In this document: positions 13,501 to 28,500 of the stretch, in pieces
How positions within the stretch are numbered: position 1 is the first letter of the stretch
How the letters are laid out: each line of letters starts with the position of its first letter
NCBI RefSeq assembly: GCF_000224145.3
Contig: NC_020174.2
Coordinates: 62,001 to 126,000 of the forward strand
Source: Ciona intestinalis
Taxonomy: Eukaryota; Chordata; Ascidiacea; Phlebobranchia; Cionidae
Direction: 5' to 3'
DNA length: 64,000 nt
The notes under the pieces: model-generated
The model's input: the letters and a program-made list of their open reading frames with translations, nothing else
What the model was told of the DNA's origin: nothing
The model's database searches: none
Position numbers and translations under genes: made by a program

Positions 13501-16500
13501 AGTGACCACTGGGTTGAAGCAATTTCCATTAAGTGTCTTGCCCAAGGACACATACACACACAATAGCCTCGAGAAAAGCACAGCCATTTATGACTTATGT
13601 TAAATTTCACCTTGATCTCGTTAAAATCTCGTTTCCAAATGACATCATCAACTATTCTTGAAAACTGACATGTCATCAGTATGACATCATCAGTGTCGTA
13701 GACTGTGATGTCATCCAACTCTTTAGTGACATCTACTGGAAGTGGTTTCACCAAAACCTGGAAAATATTTGGATTTTTAAAACAATTATGAAAATAAATG
13801 AGAAAGTGGTAACAATGTTCGTATCACACCCTTAATAAATAGTTCACGAAATACTTGACACACAATAGCACTTACCAAACAATAAACGTGTGTATATAAA
13901 CATAACCCACCTCAGCTGATGATAATGTCTTGTCCATATATGTGAGTGAATATCTTCCACTCATGGAGGATGTTGCTCCATCCAATGTTAATCTGTATCT
14001 CACTTCATCTTCATCCTGTAATAAACAATGTTGTTGGTTTGGAATTTCTTTGATAAACCATGTTGTTAGTCTATAAATGGGTAAAGTTATATAATGAGAA
14101 ACATCAGGAGACCAAGTATGTAGGCAGGAATTCAACACAACCAGTATTATCTATATGGGGGTACTAAGGCAAGACCTGCTATGGACCCATTTAGGGTTGT
14201 ATGTTATTCAAATGCATTTTCACAAATACAACCTGTTAAGTTATAATTGTTTTAGTTCCTATTGTATCTAAGTTGTTTGTGTGGTGCCCCTCACCAATCA
14301 TGTGCATTATGTTCTGCCTCAGTGATTTTGCCTTCTTCCTTTTTCTGTCTTGCCTCCTGTCTGACCTTGTTGGTCATTCCTTTTAAACATGTGCTTAACT
14401 ACTGACTTAACACAACCAACAGTGAGCTTTGAACCCAAGATCCCCAGTAACAAGACACTTTCACCTGAATAACATCAGATGATGCATTGACCAATGAGAA
14501 GCCATCTTTTAACCATGTGACCACGACGACAGGAAGTGACACGGTACACTCCAACATTAAGGTGTTGCCCTCGAAACACTGGGTATCATGGAGGGGAAGG
14601 ATGATCTCGAATCGAGGTTCGATAACAGTGAGGTCGGATGATGTCCTGTGACAATCAATTAACATTGATTAATAGAGGACAATACTCCTGTTTTCATCTT
14701 CGCGTGAAAGGAAAATGCTATAGGTTATAACACGGATGTTCTGTATCATAAACTTTGTACCCGCCTAGTTGCAGTAAGCAAAACTCGGACCACTGGGTTT
14801 ATCGAATTGTCCTTAAGCCAAAAGATAAACACACGACAACATGGTCAAAACTATCTTCAGGTAACAGAGCACATCTTTAGCAAAATAAGCATCAAATGTA
14901 AATATGCCGACTCACCTTCTGTTTTTGTAGCGACACGAATAATTAGCTTCGTCATAATACCTAACGTTGCTGACTCGTAATGTGTGTTTGCATCCATCGC
15001 TGGTGACTTGGAACTTATCGGAGGTTTCGACGATTTCATCATCGACGAACCATATCGCCTGTGGATGAAAGTTATCAATGTAAGGATAGTTGATACTCAT
15101 TATAGATGTCAAGCAAAATCTAATTGAAGAAAAAGCCGTGCTGCTAAACCCACGATACAATATAAGTAACTCATGATGAGTAGTTTCTAAATAAACAAGT
15201 TAGGATGTTGTTGGAAAAAAAGTTTGAGTAAAGACACTTTACACTAAATTACATTACAAACAAAACTGTTTAACATGCGGAAAATAAGCCTGGTGGGAAT
15301 AACAGCAACAGTAGAAGTAAAGCCATAAATAGAATGAACTCACGGGAACATCAGGTTTGGAGAAGAAACATTGGAACGTTACATCGTTTCCCTCTCTTAC
15401 TGTCATGTCAGATAACCTCCGTTCAATTGCCACGGGTCGTTCACGCACGTTCAACATACATGATGTCACAATGTTCTTGTCAACTTTATACGTGACAACA
15501 CACGATTGCTGCACGTCACGCAATAGTAACGACTTCTTTTCATTTTCGATTATTATTTCAATCTGAAAAATAGTGATGTCATTTTTTGATTACATCATAA
15601 GCTTTCACATTTTATTTATAGACAAAACCCTCATAAGTGCTTGATTATATACTCCTAAATTGTAAATCTTATATTTATAATTAGACAAACAACCATGAAG
15701 GCGGCAGTGACAAGTTTTAAACCCTTATCTTCTGGACTAGAGGCAGACTTGCAAACCCTGGCAACAGTGCTTTGGGTACGATATAAAATATTTTTGAAAT
15801 TTAATAAAAACCGTCTACATGCACTTACTGATTGGGTTGGTTTAACAACTTGGCTGTCAATCATCCATTCACCTTCCACCTCGGATGAGGATAACATTAT
15901 AATGAACATCGCATCGTCACCAATGTATTTACGAACGTCGGATAATCCATCAATGATGTAAACAGGGGGGACTGTAGATCAAGTAAGAATCAGTTAAAAA
16001 TAAAGAATTCCCCCTTAGGTTAAAACACATATTTTCATGCATTTGGGTGGGATGGCATTTTCTGAATCTGGAAACAAACATTCTATGAGCGCATTTTTAA
16101 GCTTTGGTAGAAAAAATAGCAGAAACAGATACTAATACCCGTATCATGTATTAAGGTATGGTACACAACTACATTTTGTTCGGTCTGGGTACAAACATGT
16201 GATATCCATATGGAAACACTTTTCATGGTTGTATTAGATAAGCAATACTTACTTTTAACAAACAATTCACATGAAGTTTTCGTTCCATCTTCACTCATAC
16301 AGGTATATGTAGCTTCATGATGCATGGATACACGGGGTATGGTTAACCTACGTACAACTCCTTCGATATGGAACTCATAATTATCATCACATGAGTTTAT
16401 CTGGAAAGTAAAATACATTTAAACTCATGGTTGCCGGGTTCAAATCCCAGTGCTAACGTTGCTGAAATTATCAGCAGCGTATCTTTGTGCAAGACACTTA

Positions 16501-19500
16501 ACGTGCATTGTTCCGACCCAGCGGAGTGTGATGGGTTGTCCAAATTAACATTCATATCTTGTGCAGCAAACTTTGCACAGAAATAAACTCAACAGCGAGC
16601 ATGAGGTGTCCACAATATTCAATAAAATTTTGCTTTACATAATCATAACTAATTCCATATTATCACATAATAGTAAAGAGAAAGACCCCGATAGTCAACG
16701 CATGTGACAACCTTTGGTAATTGACACATATACAAGACAACCCCTTATTAATCCAATCTATGACATCACAATCACCTTTGTTTCGTTTCTATACCACATG
16801 ACAACAGCAGAAGCGTCTGTGACCTCACAAACAAGCTCGACCTGATCTTTAATTTCGACCACTAGGTCGCGCAAGTTCCTTGAGAAGCGAACAGGAAGTT
16901 CTAAAATAGAAATCATATATAGTGCCATAAAAATAATATAAACATAACGATAGTAACCTTATGTTTGACAAAATACATATTCATAGAAATCATATTAACA
17001 CATAATGAAAAGCGTTGTTATGACAACTGTGACATAAATTCCAAGGCACCCTAGCCTACCTCACCCATGTAAACATCTACACATTAGTCACCAATAAGAA
17101 CATCTCATATAAATAGGAACAGTATTGAAGCATTTAAATAAAGGACAATAGAAACATTGTACAAACTTTTAACATGCAGCGATGCTTGGTCGACCAACTC
17201 ACAATCGACCACCAACTTCAAGTCCCCACTATCGTTGGTTGCGCTCGTCCAAATAGAAATCTCATAAACACAACCATCCGATGTTATCTCACATCTGGGA
17301 ATTAAATGATGTTGGATTATTCTATACAAAGTGGGTGAGGTCCTCGTCAGAAACTTAGGCCAATATATATATGACTAAATGTTACTATTTATCCACATAT
17401 CGTAAATTCACAAAGCAACCTGATGTTTCTTCAAACATTTTACCTGTTTCCTGGTTTCAATATTTTAAGGTTTTTCATCCAAACAACAGGAACGTTCGGT
17501 CGATTAAGTTTCACTTTAAACTTGGCGGTTTCACCCTCGGTAACTACGATATCCGACATGCTTTCAACCAATGTTAACTTGGGTTCTGTAAGCACAATGC
17601 GAGGGAAAGTTAAATTGTAATTAGATGTTTCCTAAACTTATGTTTAAATCACCCCTGATCATCTAAATCTGTTTGCAGCACACCAAAAAAATATTATTTT
17701 ACACACTCATTTTAGAAACATTGGGAATCTTGACATGAGAACTTTTTGGGCTCCTACACCCATGATGCTACAACCCATTAGTGATTGCTGGGTTGTGAAG
17801 CAATGTCCGTTAAATGTCATGCCCAAGGACACGTAAGTATATCAGTACCGAGAATTGAACCCGGTACCTTTGGTAACAATGCAAGCACCTAACTCCTGTG
17901 TAGAGAAAATACATATATATAAGTAACTTACTTTTGACAGATAGTTTACACTTAGTAACATCAGCATCCGTCTTACACGCATATCTTCCCCCATCTACCT
18001 CCATTATGTCGTTTATCCGCAATCTCCGGATATAACCCTCTTTCCCCATCGTGTGTTTGCTACTGTTGACAATCGGCTTGCCATCTGTGATGTCATAATT
18101 ATCAGTATGACAAGAATAATGGTCACAATGGGTTATCTTAAAGTAAGTTTAGAGTTTGGCTTGTTTTAAAGTTAACCCACAAATACACCCCACCCACTGG
18201 GAAAGCTTCCAGTACCCAACCCTTCAGTTAAGTTCGGAAGCCATAGTTCCGAATGCTACATATGTTTAACTGTATTTTCATGAAACTTTAGGATTAATAC
18301 CGTAGGATTTAGGACAACCAGGATTTATATATTATTCAACAAAGACATAAACACTCTTTAATACCAAAGAACCATTCTACTGTTGCATCTTCGTTTGTGA
18401 CATCACAAAGCAGCATCGTATCTTCCCCTATTGTTCCCGATGTATCGCATAATTGGCGCGAAAATCGAGCGGGTGGAACTGGAAGATTAGAATTAAAATT
18501 AACGAGTATTAGTATTGGAAAAATAATTTGCAAATTTATAAAAAGTTCGAATTTTTAAAACTATACAAAGAAATTAAAAACTACTTAGGTGTAATATTAA
18601 TTACACCACTGCTTAGTGCTTACCAATCACATTTATAGACGCCGTCTCCTCAATGGTTCCACATTTAAAGATAATTGTTCCGGCATCACTGGTTAATACA
18701 TTGCGCAAAGTAACACTGTGGTGACGACCATCACACGTTATCTGTGGAAAATGTTTGTAACTTGGTGAGCACAAACTTAATGTCCCAAATTAATAAGAAT
18801 CTTTGGTCTTGTGCCCAACTTAACTAACGGGTTGTAGCATTCTGGGTATTAGGGTAAAATAGGCCAACTTTTGGTCTAAATCTCATGTCCCATGGCATGC
18901 AACATTTTAGACATTTTAATGCAGAATAGAATATAATATAAACTAATTGCAAAATCCCCCACCTGACAATCCTTATTATTAGCAAGTATGCTCCCATTAT
19001 GGATCCAAGATGGCGGAATCTTTGGTTCGCGATTCAACTCGACTTGGAAACCACACGTGTCGTCAACAACAACATCAACGCTGCTTAACTTGGTTGTCAA
19101 CGTTACTATGGGTTCTGTGAACAAGGGGTCAAAAGTTCAAGGCTGTCCTTGGGCAAGACACTTATCAACAATTGCTCCAACCCAGTGGGTATTAATGGGT
19201 TGTCCAAATTATCAGCCAGAAAGAAAAACAACCACCCACAAAGTTACATATGCGGTAACTTTGATAAATATTAATGATAATATTCCAACTCACCTGTTAT
19301 TTTGACACCGGTTGATGATGAATCAAACAATGTTTCACATGAATAAACACCGGCATCTGTACAAACCACACCATGGATGGTGAGTGACCTCAAGTCATCG
19401 GATGTAGAGATTTCAATCCTAGGATCTGAGTTGAAAGTGATGGGTTAAAGTATGGAATGTAGGATTCATTTTTTTTATTGTAATATTATTGGTTATTTTT

Positions 19501-22500
19501 TATTTTTTGGTTGGCAATGTAGAAAACCCGTATGTGTTCGAGAAATGCCACGACCTCTCGGCCTAAGCCAGACATGCTTACTCCCCCAACCCCTCTCACC
19601 TCCGCCCTCTGTCAGCAACAATCCATCTTTCAACCACCGGAGGTCAGCGTGGAGAGGTTCAACTTTGACCTTTAACCTCAAACTTTCCTCCTCCAATAAA
19701 CTAACACTAGGTGGCAGTGGAGATGAGATCAAGTGAAGTTGTTCTAATAATATTCAAAATAAAAGAATTCATTTTGAACACTTGTTTTCATAAGCATAAT
19801 AATTAACATTATCGCCCGGTGTAGTTTAGAATTGACAAATATGAAGGTTTGCTTGAAACAAAAGAATCAAGAGGTGTGTGACCTTAAGATGGTAATTATA
19901 AAAAAGACCTGTTGTATCATTATAACGTAAATGTTAAACCTTTGACAGAAACATTGAAGATGACCCGATCCGCATCTTGATCCTCGCATCCAACATCACC
20001 GAGGATGCATTCATATCTTCCACTCATTGATGGAGTCACATGATCAAAGGTTAATCCTCGCTTTGTACCATCTTCGATAACCTAGGGCGGGGTGGGAGGG
20101 TCAGGGATCCTGGGTTCGAATCTAGGCCAGGGTTGGAGAACCAGGGATCCTGGGTTCGAATCTAGGCCAGGGTTGGAGAACCAGGGATCCTGGGTTCGAA
20201 TCCAGGCCAGGGTTGGAGAACCAGGGCTCTTGGGTTCGAATCCAGGCCAGGGTTGGAGAACCAGAGATCCTAGGTTCAAATCCAGTCCAGGGTTGGAGAA
20301 CCAGAGATCCTGGATTCAAATCCAGGCCAGGGTTGGAGAACCAGGGCTCTTGGGTTCGAATCCAGGCCAGGGTTGGAGAACCAGAGATCCTAGGTTCAAA
20401 TCCAGTCCAGGGTTGGAGAACCAGAGATCCTGGATTCAAATCCAGGCCAGGGTTGGAGAACTAGGAATCCTGGGTTCAAATCCAGGCCAGGGTTGAAGAA
20501 CCAGGTGTCCTGGGTTTGAATCCAGGCCAGGGTTGGAGAACCAGTGATCCTGGGTTCGAATCCAGGGTTGGAGAACTAGGAATCCTGGGTTCGAATCCAG
20601 GCCAGGGATGAAGAACCAGGGATCCTAGGTTCCAATCCAGGCCAGGGATGAAGAACCAGAGATCCTGGGTTCGAATCCAGGCCAGGGTTACACAAACCTT
20701 AATATTCTGCTGATCAAGATCAATAGGACGACCGTCTTTGGTCCAATGAACATAAAGATTGGGATCAGATAGATGACACTCGATCCCAACATCATGATCA
20801 CCTTCATTCAACATCCGCACATCATTGGTGGTGTCGGATGGGAGGAAGTGGGGGTGTGATGTCACTTCTTCATGTGGTGATGTAACTTCCTGTAATTGGA
20901 TATTGTCCTTAGGAAGAAGTAGATACGGGTTCCGGGTTCAATACTTGTCCAAATTATCAGCTACACATAAAACAACCATCCAAAAGTTTTGTAAGTGGTA
21001 CCAACTATATTACTTCACCTTCTCAACAACTTGTAACAAAGTTGACGTTCTTTGTTTATCCACACAACATTGTACAACACCCACATCATCCATGGTAAAG
21101 TCACGTATTGTTAACCTTAGTTCATCACCGTATTGCTTGGCTTTGTATCTGTGGATACATCACATCATGCTTACCAGTGTTGCTACTAATATTAAACAGT
21201 GTGTTGAGAAACTACTGGTAAGTAAAATTTTGTTGGTGTCCTATTGATTAAATGCCACTAGAGTAAAAAATCTTTATTTGAATAATATCCTGAACATAAA
21301 TATAATACCCAACCTGAATAATCTAAGTACTTGTATATTGATTATGTTGCATTAATTAAATAAAAGTAATAACAATAATAATAACATGAGATATGGCATA
21401 AACGACACCCTGTGTTTTTGAAAATATATTTATAAAATAAACATGGGTGTTTTACTTCTTGCTTCTTGGTGGAACATTCTTTCCACAATGTGTCCAACAT
21501 GGCCGACAATTACCATCTGATGACAAAACAATGGTGATTGTGACATCATCACCAATACAAACAGGTGTGACTTCAGGTAACGCTTCACTGATCTTCTGGA
21601 ATGGCTCAGTTTCAAACCAACCAATCACGTCGAGTTTCGCTGAGCATTGGGTTTGGGGTTGACCTGGGAAAATGTTGTTAAAAAATCACATTATTTTAAT
21701 GCATATGTTCTTGTACAAAATACATAATGGCAAACCAGTGGTTACGTGTGGACTGTAGTTGTTTATGCTGGGTGTTGGGGTAACGGGCCAAGTCAGGCCT
21801 AAACCTCAGGCCCCATGTTATACAAATATTTTGTATATATTAAAGCACAATATCTCCACCTGGTATTTCGAATCTTATCTTCCCTGATGCCGTTCCCTTT
21901 ATATTCCTCATGTGTAGTGTTTGGTATTCACCATGTTTGTCCATGGTGACATCATGTGACTGGTGTAATTCAACACCCTGGAAGTTGTGAAGTAGTGGTT
22001 AACGCTTAACATGCTACGTATATAACATACATGGTGGAAACATTCACAAACCATAAGTAACTGTAAACATTAGCAAGCAATCTTTTACATTTTCACCACA
22101 AGGTTTTAAATGTTTACTGATGTGTATGTCACTTACACTCCATATATCTATTTAGATCAGCCAACACACCTACTGTTATATAACCCACCCCTCACCTTTT
22201 TAACCCCCATACCCACCCACCTTATGGAACCACTTCCCCCTTTTACCAGGTTTAGACAACCCAACCATGAACGTTGCTTCAGCATTCTCAGTAACGCTCA
22301 CGTCTTTCATTCCTTCAACAACTTCAATGGCTTTGCCTGGAATTAAGTGGGTAATATGATATAAATGACCAAACTAACCAAAAGTCATGTCTGCTTATCC
22401 ACACACTGCAATAGCTTCAGCAACTCGACTGTGGGCATCGGAGTGGCAACCATGAATATGTCACTCAAGTTCCCACCCACGACGATATAAATGACCAAAC

Positions 22501-25500
22501 TAACCAAAAGTTATGTCTGCTTATCCACACACTGCAATAGGCACAGGCACCCACCTTTCACGAGTAGTTGAGCTGATGTAGTAGCTTTATTATCCACCGC
22601 AATAAACTGAACCGTAGCCTTTCCTGTCCTGGTGAGATTGTTAATAACAAGAGAGCGAACGGTTCCAGCTTCAATGATCTTACATGAACCATCTCTGGAG
22701 TTAAGTTGAATTTAAATATTAGAAGTAATATAAGATATAAGAAACGTAATATAAGAAACTTTTGCAAATCCAGAAAATCCCTGATATAGCCGACTTGAAT
22801 AGGACCGAAAAAATGTTGGTTCACATTTTTTATTTTTTATTTAGATGCTAGGGGTCTTGGGATTTAGAAAAATGTTAAAAAGCTTTAACCACTCACCTTT
22901 GTTTAAGTTTCAACCCATTCATGAACCATTCCCCCTCAGCAGATGGATGGTTCAACTCCACAGTGAACCTCCCATCCTCTCCCTCGTATATTTCAACATC
23001 ATTTAAACATCGGATGATCTTGGTTTGTTGCGCTGCATGGGGTGGGTGGTTGTTTAACGTTATGCAAATTTCATTTTTTTTATCGAAAAAAAAGGGAATT
23101 GGCAACAAAACAAGTCTTTAAACATGTTAGGAGTAAAACTACTTGTGTTGTGTTGGTTAAAAAGCATGGCCGCTAAATCTACTTCTTTATGCAAAGGAAG
23201 TAAAAACATTAAAAAATGGGTCAAAATAATTGAACTAAAATTGCACTGACCGATCTTAACTTGCGAAGAGACATAACTTTCCCGACTAACACCGACGTCG
23301 TTGCGTGCGTTGATGCGGAAAGTATATGCATGACCGGGTTCAAGGTCGTGAACCGTGAAGCTTCCCACACTTGACTGAACACAAGCTACCTGTGATGTCA
23401 TACATACACATTAAAAAGTCATAAGCGTCATATTTTTTTAATTTTTAGAAAAATATTCGTTTAAATTTTAATAATAGCTGGTAAATTTACATTTGTTACA
23501 AAACAATTGGACTGATTCTTACTTCTTTCCATTCGTTTGTTTCATCACAAGATACTTCTATGATGTAACAATCATCATTGTGAGGTTTCCAAGATAAACA
23601 AACATCATTGTTATCGTTGATTGTTGTTTTAACAGTGGGGGGTGGGGAGGGAAGTTCTGTGGAGTGCGTTCGTTAACTTATGATGAAATATTGACAACAT
23701 AATGCTATCATTGTTACAACAATACACCTGTCGCTACAGACGACGATGTTTTTATTGATAAATTAATGGATGAGAGATCTTCTCTTGACAGCTTAGCCAA
23801 GGATATATATTGTCGTCAAGCACTTTCTAACATGCTGAACCAATTATATCTACAAACATAACGAACCTTTTATTTTGATCTTGGTTGGGATAGAAATATC
23901 ATAACCAGGAACCTTGAAGATGATTTCGTTTGCATCATGTCGAGTTATTGATGATAAAGTCAACGTGTATCTGCCGTCTCCTTCTTCTATCTGTGTATTG
24001 GGATGTACATGTTGATATTTTTAACTTGAGGATCCTGGATCCAAAGCTCAATGAATTATGATTTGATTTTTAATTTTTATTATGAATCTACATTTTCGCA
24101 ATCCTGTGCAGGTATGTTTAAATTTATAATCAAAGTTTGCCAGGAGCAAATTTGTTTCTGGTGCCTTAATAAACAACGCACCAAACAATGTTTGATTTAC
24201 ACAAACCAACATGTGACAATAGTTGGAATACCATGGGTTCATCATCTTTACCTTGCATTGTTGTGATGGTACCAATGCTTTCCCATCTACCAACCACAAA
24301 CAACCATCCACATGACCAGATAACTTATGTTGAAGTACAAGGGTACCGAGTTCATGTACCAGCATAGTGGGTGGGGTGGGCCCATCAATCACACTTATGC
24401 TAGCTTTGGTGGATACTTGTGTCTCAAATTTCTCTTTAACTAAAGAAGCTGTAAAGTGAACAATATAAAGTAATAAAGGATAAAAAAAGTGTTAAAGCTG
24501 GAACAACTTTTTGGTAGAAGTATTAGAACTTCTATCCTTGCCTTGCCTTGTAAAGATGTATAAGTTACATTCATTTATTTAGTTAATTGAAATAAGGCCA
24601 CCATATTTACACGCCAATAACCACAAAGCACTAGTATTTAAAATTGACCAAATTTCACAAAACAAATTTTATATTCAAACCAATTGTTCCAACACAATCA
24701 CCTTTGTTTCCCGATGCTTTGTCACAAACGATAACTTTCCCGATCACTGATTGGTCGGCTACTTTACATGTGTAGTCACCCGTGTCCGATGATGTCACTT
24801 CCTTTACTGTGAGTTGTCGTAGCGAGCTGAGGAGTTAGGATATTAAAATATGTTTGAAGGAAGATATCGAGTGAATGCACTGATAACATGTAAGCTGACA
24901 AAAGGTGTATGAAACAGAACACCAGGTCATAACAACAGTCGCCACCAAAAATAAGTAATTCACCGCAGGCCCAACCCCCAACCCACCCAATTTCCTTGAC
25001 TTCGTATTTCTCGCTGCTTTCAATCTTCACCACCTCATCCTTCCACCAGGTGGCAGGCTTGGGTTCCCGCACCTCGCACTTGATGTGCACGTCGGTGCCC
25101 TGGTGTGACGTCACACACGGTTCAGGACGAGAAGTAAAAATGGATTCCAAAATTTTTGCTGAAAATAAATTTTACTTTGAACTACTTAAATGGTAAACTT
25201 GAGTTTTGCATTTTTTTTCAAACCTTCCAAAATATTTTTTAATTCTATTTGTAATTTACAAACAAAAGTTTTTTTTGTTATTTTTTTTGTGATGCACAAA
25301 TATTTACTTTCCAAGTACATAACAGTTAATGTATTGAATAATTGGTCTTCATGTAAGTAATGTTATGTTAAATGCAACATACAAATATATCAACCCCACC
25401 TTTAACTTTGATCTGCAGCAAGTTAGTGAACACACCCCCAGCATTGGTTGCAATAATTGAATACAAACCACCATCCTCAACTCGAACACGGGATATTCGC

Positions 25501-28500
25501 AACTGGTGGAGCTCCTTCAGGGATTGGATGTTGTACCTGAATAGATTGGCAAGCGGGCTTTTAAATAATTTTGTTTCAAATACTTTGTCTTTAGCATGTT
25601 ATAACGACAATTCTCATGTTTTCGTAATGTTGAATAAACATAATCTGTTTTATTGTTATCGAGTGAAAAATTATGTAAGCTATAAATAGCAAAAGTCAAA
25701 TAAATACAAAGTTCCGCAGAAAGTGTTTATTCCATTGTGTGCAAAGAAACAACTGTAGAAGTCTCATGAGTTCCAACAGCTTGACACAACCTATGATGTA
25801 ACAACCTCACCTGTTTCCCGTCTTCAACATCAGCCCTCCTTTATACCAAGCCACCTCAGGTACGGGAACCCCTTTAACTGATAAACTTATCTTAGCATTC
25901 TTCCCTTCATTCAACATCACACATTTTCGTGTCGAGGTTTTGCGCTCAGGTGATGATGTCATCAATGATGATGTCATAGCTGCATTTCCAAACTTGATGG
26001 AGGGGGGAATGAATTTGGAAGTTTGTTTCACTTCTAGTCGTACACTGCACGAAGCTTCACCTGAGGAACAACGGTGGGTTACAATATACTGGTGTGTGTA
26101 TTACGTATCATTATATACATTTCCATGCAAGGATGGTTCATTGTGTCTTAAAGTTTGTATATAGCAGAATATGTCAACATTTGAAAAAGTTAGCTACTAA
26201 AACTAACACAGAAAGAATATGTGTCTGGAGTAAGATGTTACATATGTAGCTGAAAGTGAGCATGAGATGTATGAATATATTGATAAACCAAAGACAAAGC
26301 CCATACATGGCAACCTACATAGCACCCTTACCTGCTGTATTAGCAGCAGTGCAGAAATAATAACCGGCATCTGATTGTGTTGTTCTGTTGATCCTTAGTG
26401 TGTGGTGTGAACGAACGTCTTCTAACTGGGGTTGGAATGTATTTAACTAATGACGCATAATTAACACTTGCTAGGTACATCATTGTTGGAATAATGAATA
26501 ATGCAATAAATTAATACATTTTTAAATAATGTTTAATTTACAGCTTTTGGTAAATAGGGAGACATTAGTTGGACAAGACACTGCAATTGCTCCAACTCAG
26601 TTGTTCCTAACCAGATAACCTTAACGTATAATCTTACAAGTGAAATGATCCTTATAAATGTGTTCTTATTAACTAGTTATTGTAAACTTACTACAATCCT
26701 ATCACTTAGTTTTATCTTTCCTCCTGAGCTGTTGTACCATGTTAGTGTAGGAGTGGGCACTCCGTGTACGGTACAATGGTAAGCTACAGAATATCCAGTG
26801 TATGTTGAAGCACTGTGTGGTCGGGTGACAAACACAGGGGCAAGTGGTTGGACGCCATACAAGGATAAACCGTAATTCTCCTCTGAAAATTAAAAGTTCA
26901 GAGCAGTTTAAAATGAAATTGCAATATACTGTGTGATTATTATTGCAGAACAATTCTTATTAGGGAATATGCAGCAAACAAAAACCAAGTTCCAACCAAT
27001 GATGTCCAAAGATATAACTAGCATCCTTAAGTCACTTGTTCACATAGAACAGTACAATGTATGTTGTATAAAGACTGTATAAACTAAAGGGTTTATAGCA
27101 TTATTAGGATATTGAATTAAAATTATTCTTTAATGTTAACAGTAAAGTTTACTACCCAAAAATTGTTAATCTTTTTTTTGCAAGTTGATTAATTTTCCAA
27201 GGTACCTGAGTCTTTATTAAGGAAAGCAGCGCACAAAGCGATTCCCTTCTCATTCTCAGCAATGCAAGTAAATTTTCCACAATCCACTAACTTGGAGTTC
27301 TTAATATTAAGTGAATAAGCTCCACCCTGGTGAGCTTGTACTTTATATCTAACGTCATTGGTTGGGATCCGCGTGTCATCTTTCTTCCAGTGAATCTGGA
27401 GGACAAACAAATTACTGCTAAGGTTACATTGGAACCTCCACTGTGTCTAGACAGTGAGCAAAAGATATACAACCACTCATACACATCAAATTCATCAATA
27501 ACCTTTTTTTTTTTCAATCTAGTAATTATAAGCATCAACTTAAATAGCACAAGCCACTCATATTTATTATTATTTATCAACTTGATGCAAAACCCCCTCT
27601 TTACGAATGTTAGGTCTTTTCTATGTAGTTTTATACACAAAAAAAAAATAAACAAGTTGTTTAGGAATTCCCTTTGAATTTATACCAAACTCACTTTAGG
27701 TTTAGGAGTTCCAGCTATGGTACATTTAAAGTTAGTAGTGGTTCCAATCTTTAACAACTTTGATTGAGATCTGATGAGGAAGACAGGAGCTCCTTCAAAC
27801 TCAACCTCCTGATGATGTTGGGGATCAACGAACATCTCTACGTTGCATGAAGCTTCACCAAGTGGGCTCACTGCTCGACATTCGTACTTTGCACTGCAAG
27901 GACGATGGTAACATTTTTGAAGTACGAATGCTACTGTATAACAACCAAGTACAATATTACAAGAGATTGTACAAGAGGTCATGTATTCATAAGCATGTAC
28001 ACAATATTATAGCCTATATGTGAATATATGTTACCCACCTATCATACCAACGTGTGGATAAGATGTTGAGACTTGCATTCGTTCCTTCATCTGAAAATCT
28101 AAACGCAAAGTTGTTTGGTTGGTGCTTGTGACAAATCCCCCATGAAACTATAATCACTAAACACAAACTTTACACATAACTCATAATCTGTAAAGCTTCT
28201 TCACTAGTACTAACAGATGTGTGTGTAAAAATACTTCAAAACTTTGAGAAGCCATAAAACTGGAAAGACTCGCATAGATTCTAGTATACAACTGTTTCTG
28301 ATACAATTTTTTATTTGTTTTACACCTAGTTTTTAATTACCAACAACAGGGTATTTCTATATTCATTGCATCATTCAAGTATCCACATTACCTGTGTCTT
28401 TCCCCCTGGTACAACCTGGTTCCATACATGTACCAATACAACACAGGTGCTGGTTTCCCGACCACCAAACATTTCAGCTTTACATCTTCACCCTCATGCA

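Noticed and set aside
20099..20690. tRNA genes suggested by repeated GGTTCGAATCC
   Set aside because: No A-box, acceptor stem or cloverleaf can be built around the B-box-like motif; it is part of a tandem repeat.
20082..20865. Open frames on both strands rich in PGLDSNPGSL or GQGWRTRDPG
   Set aside because: Translation of the 40-bp minisatellite; only 20698-20889 is exon sequence.
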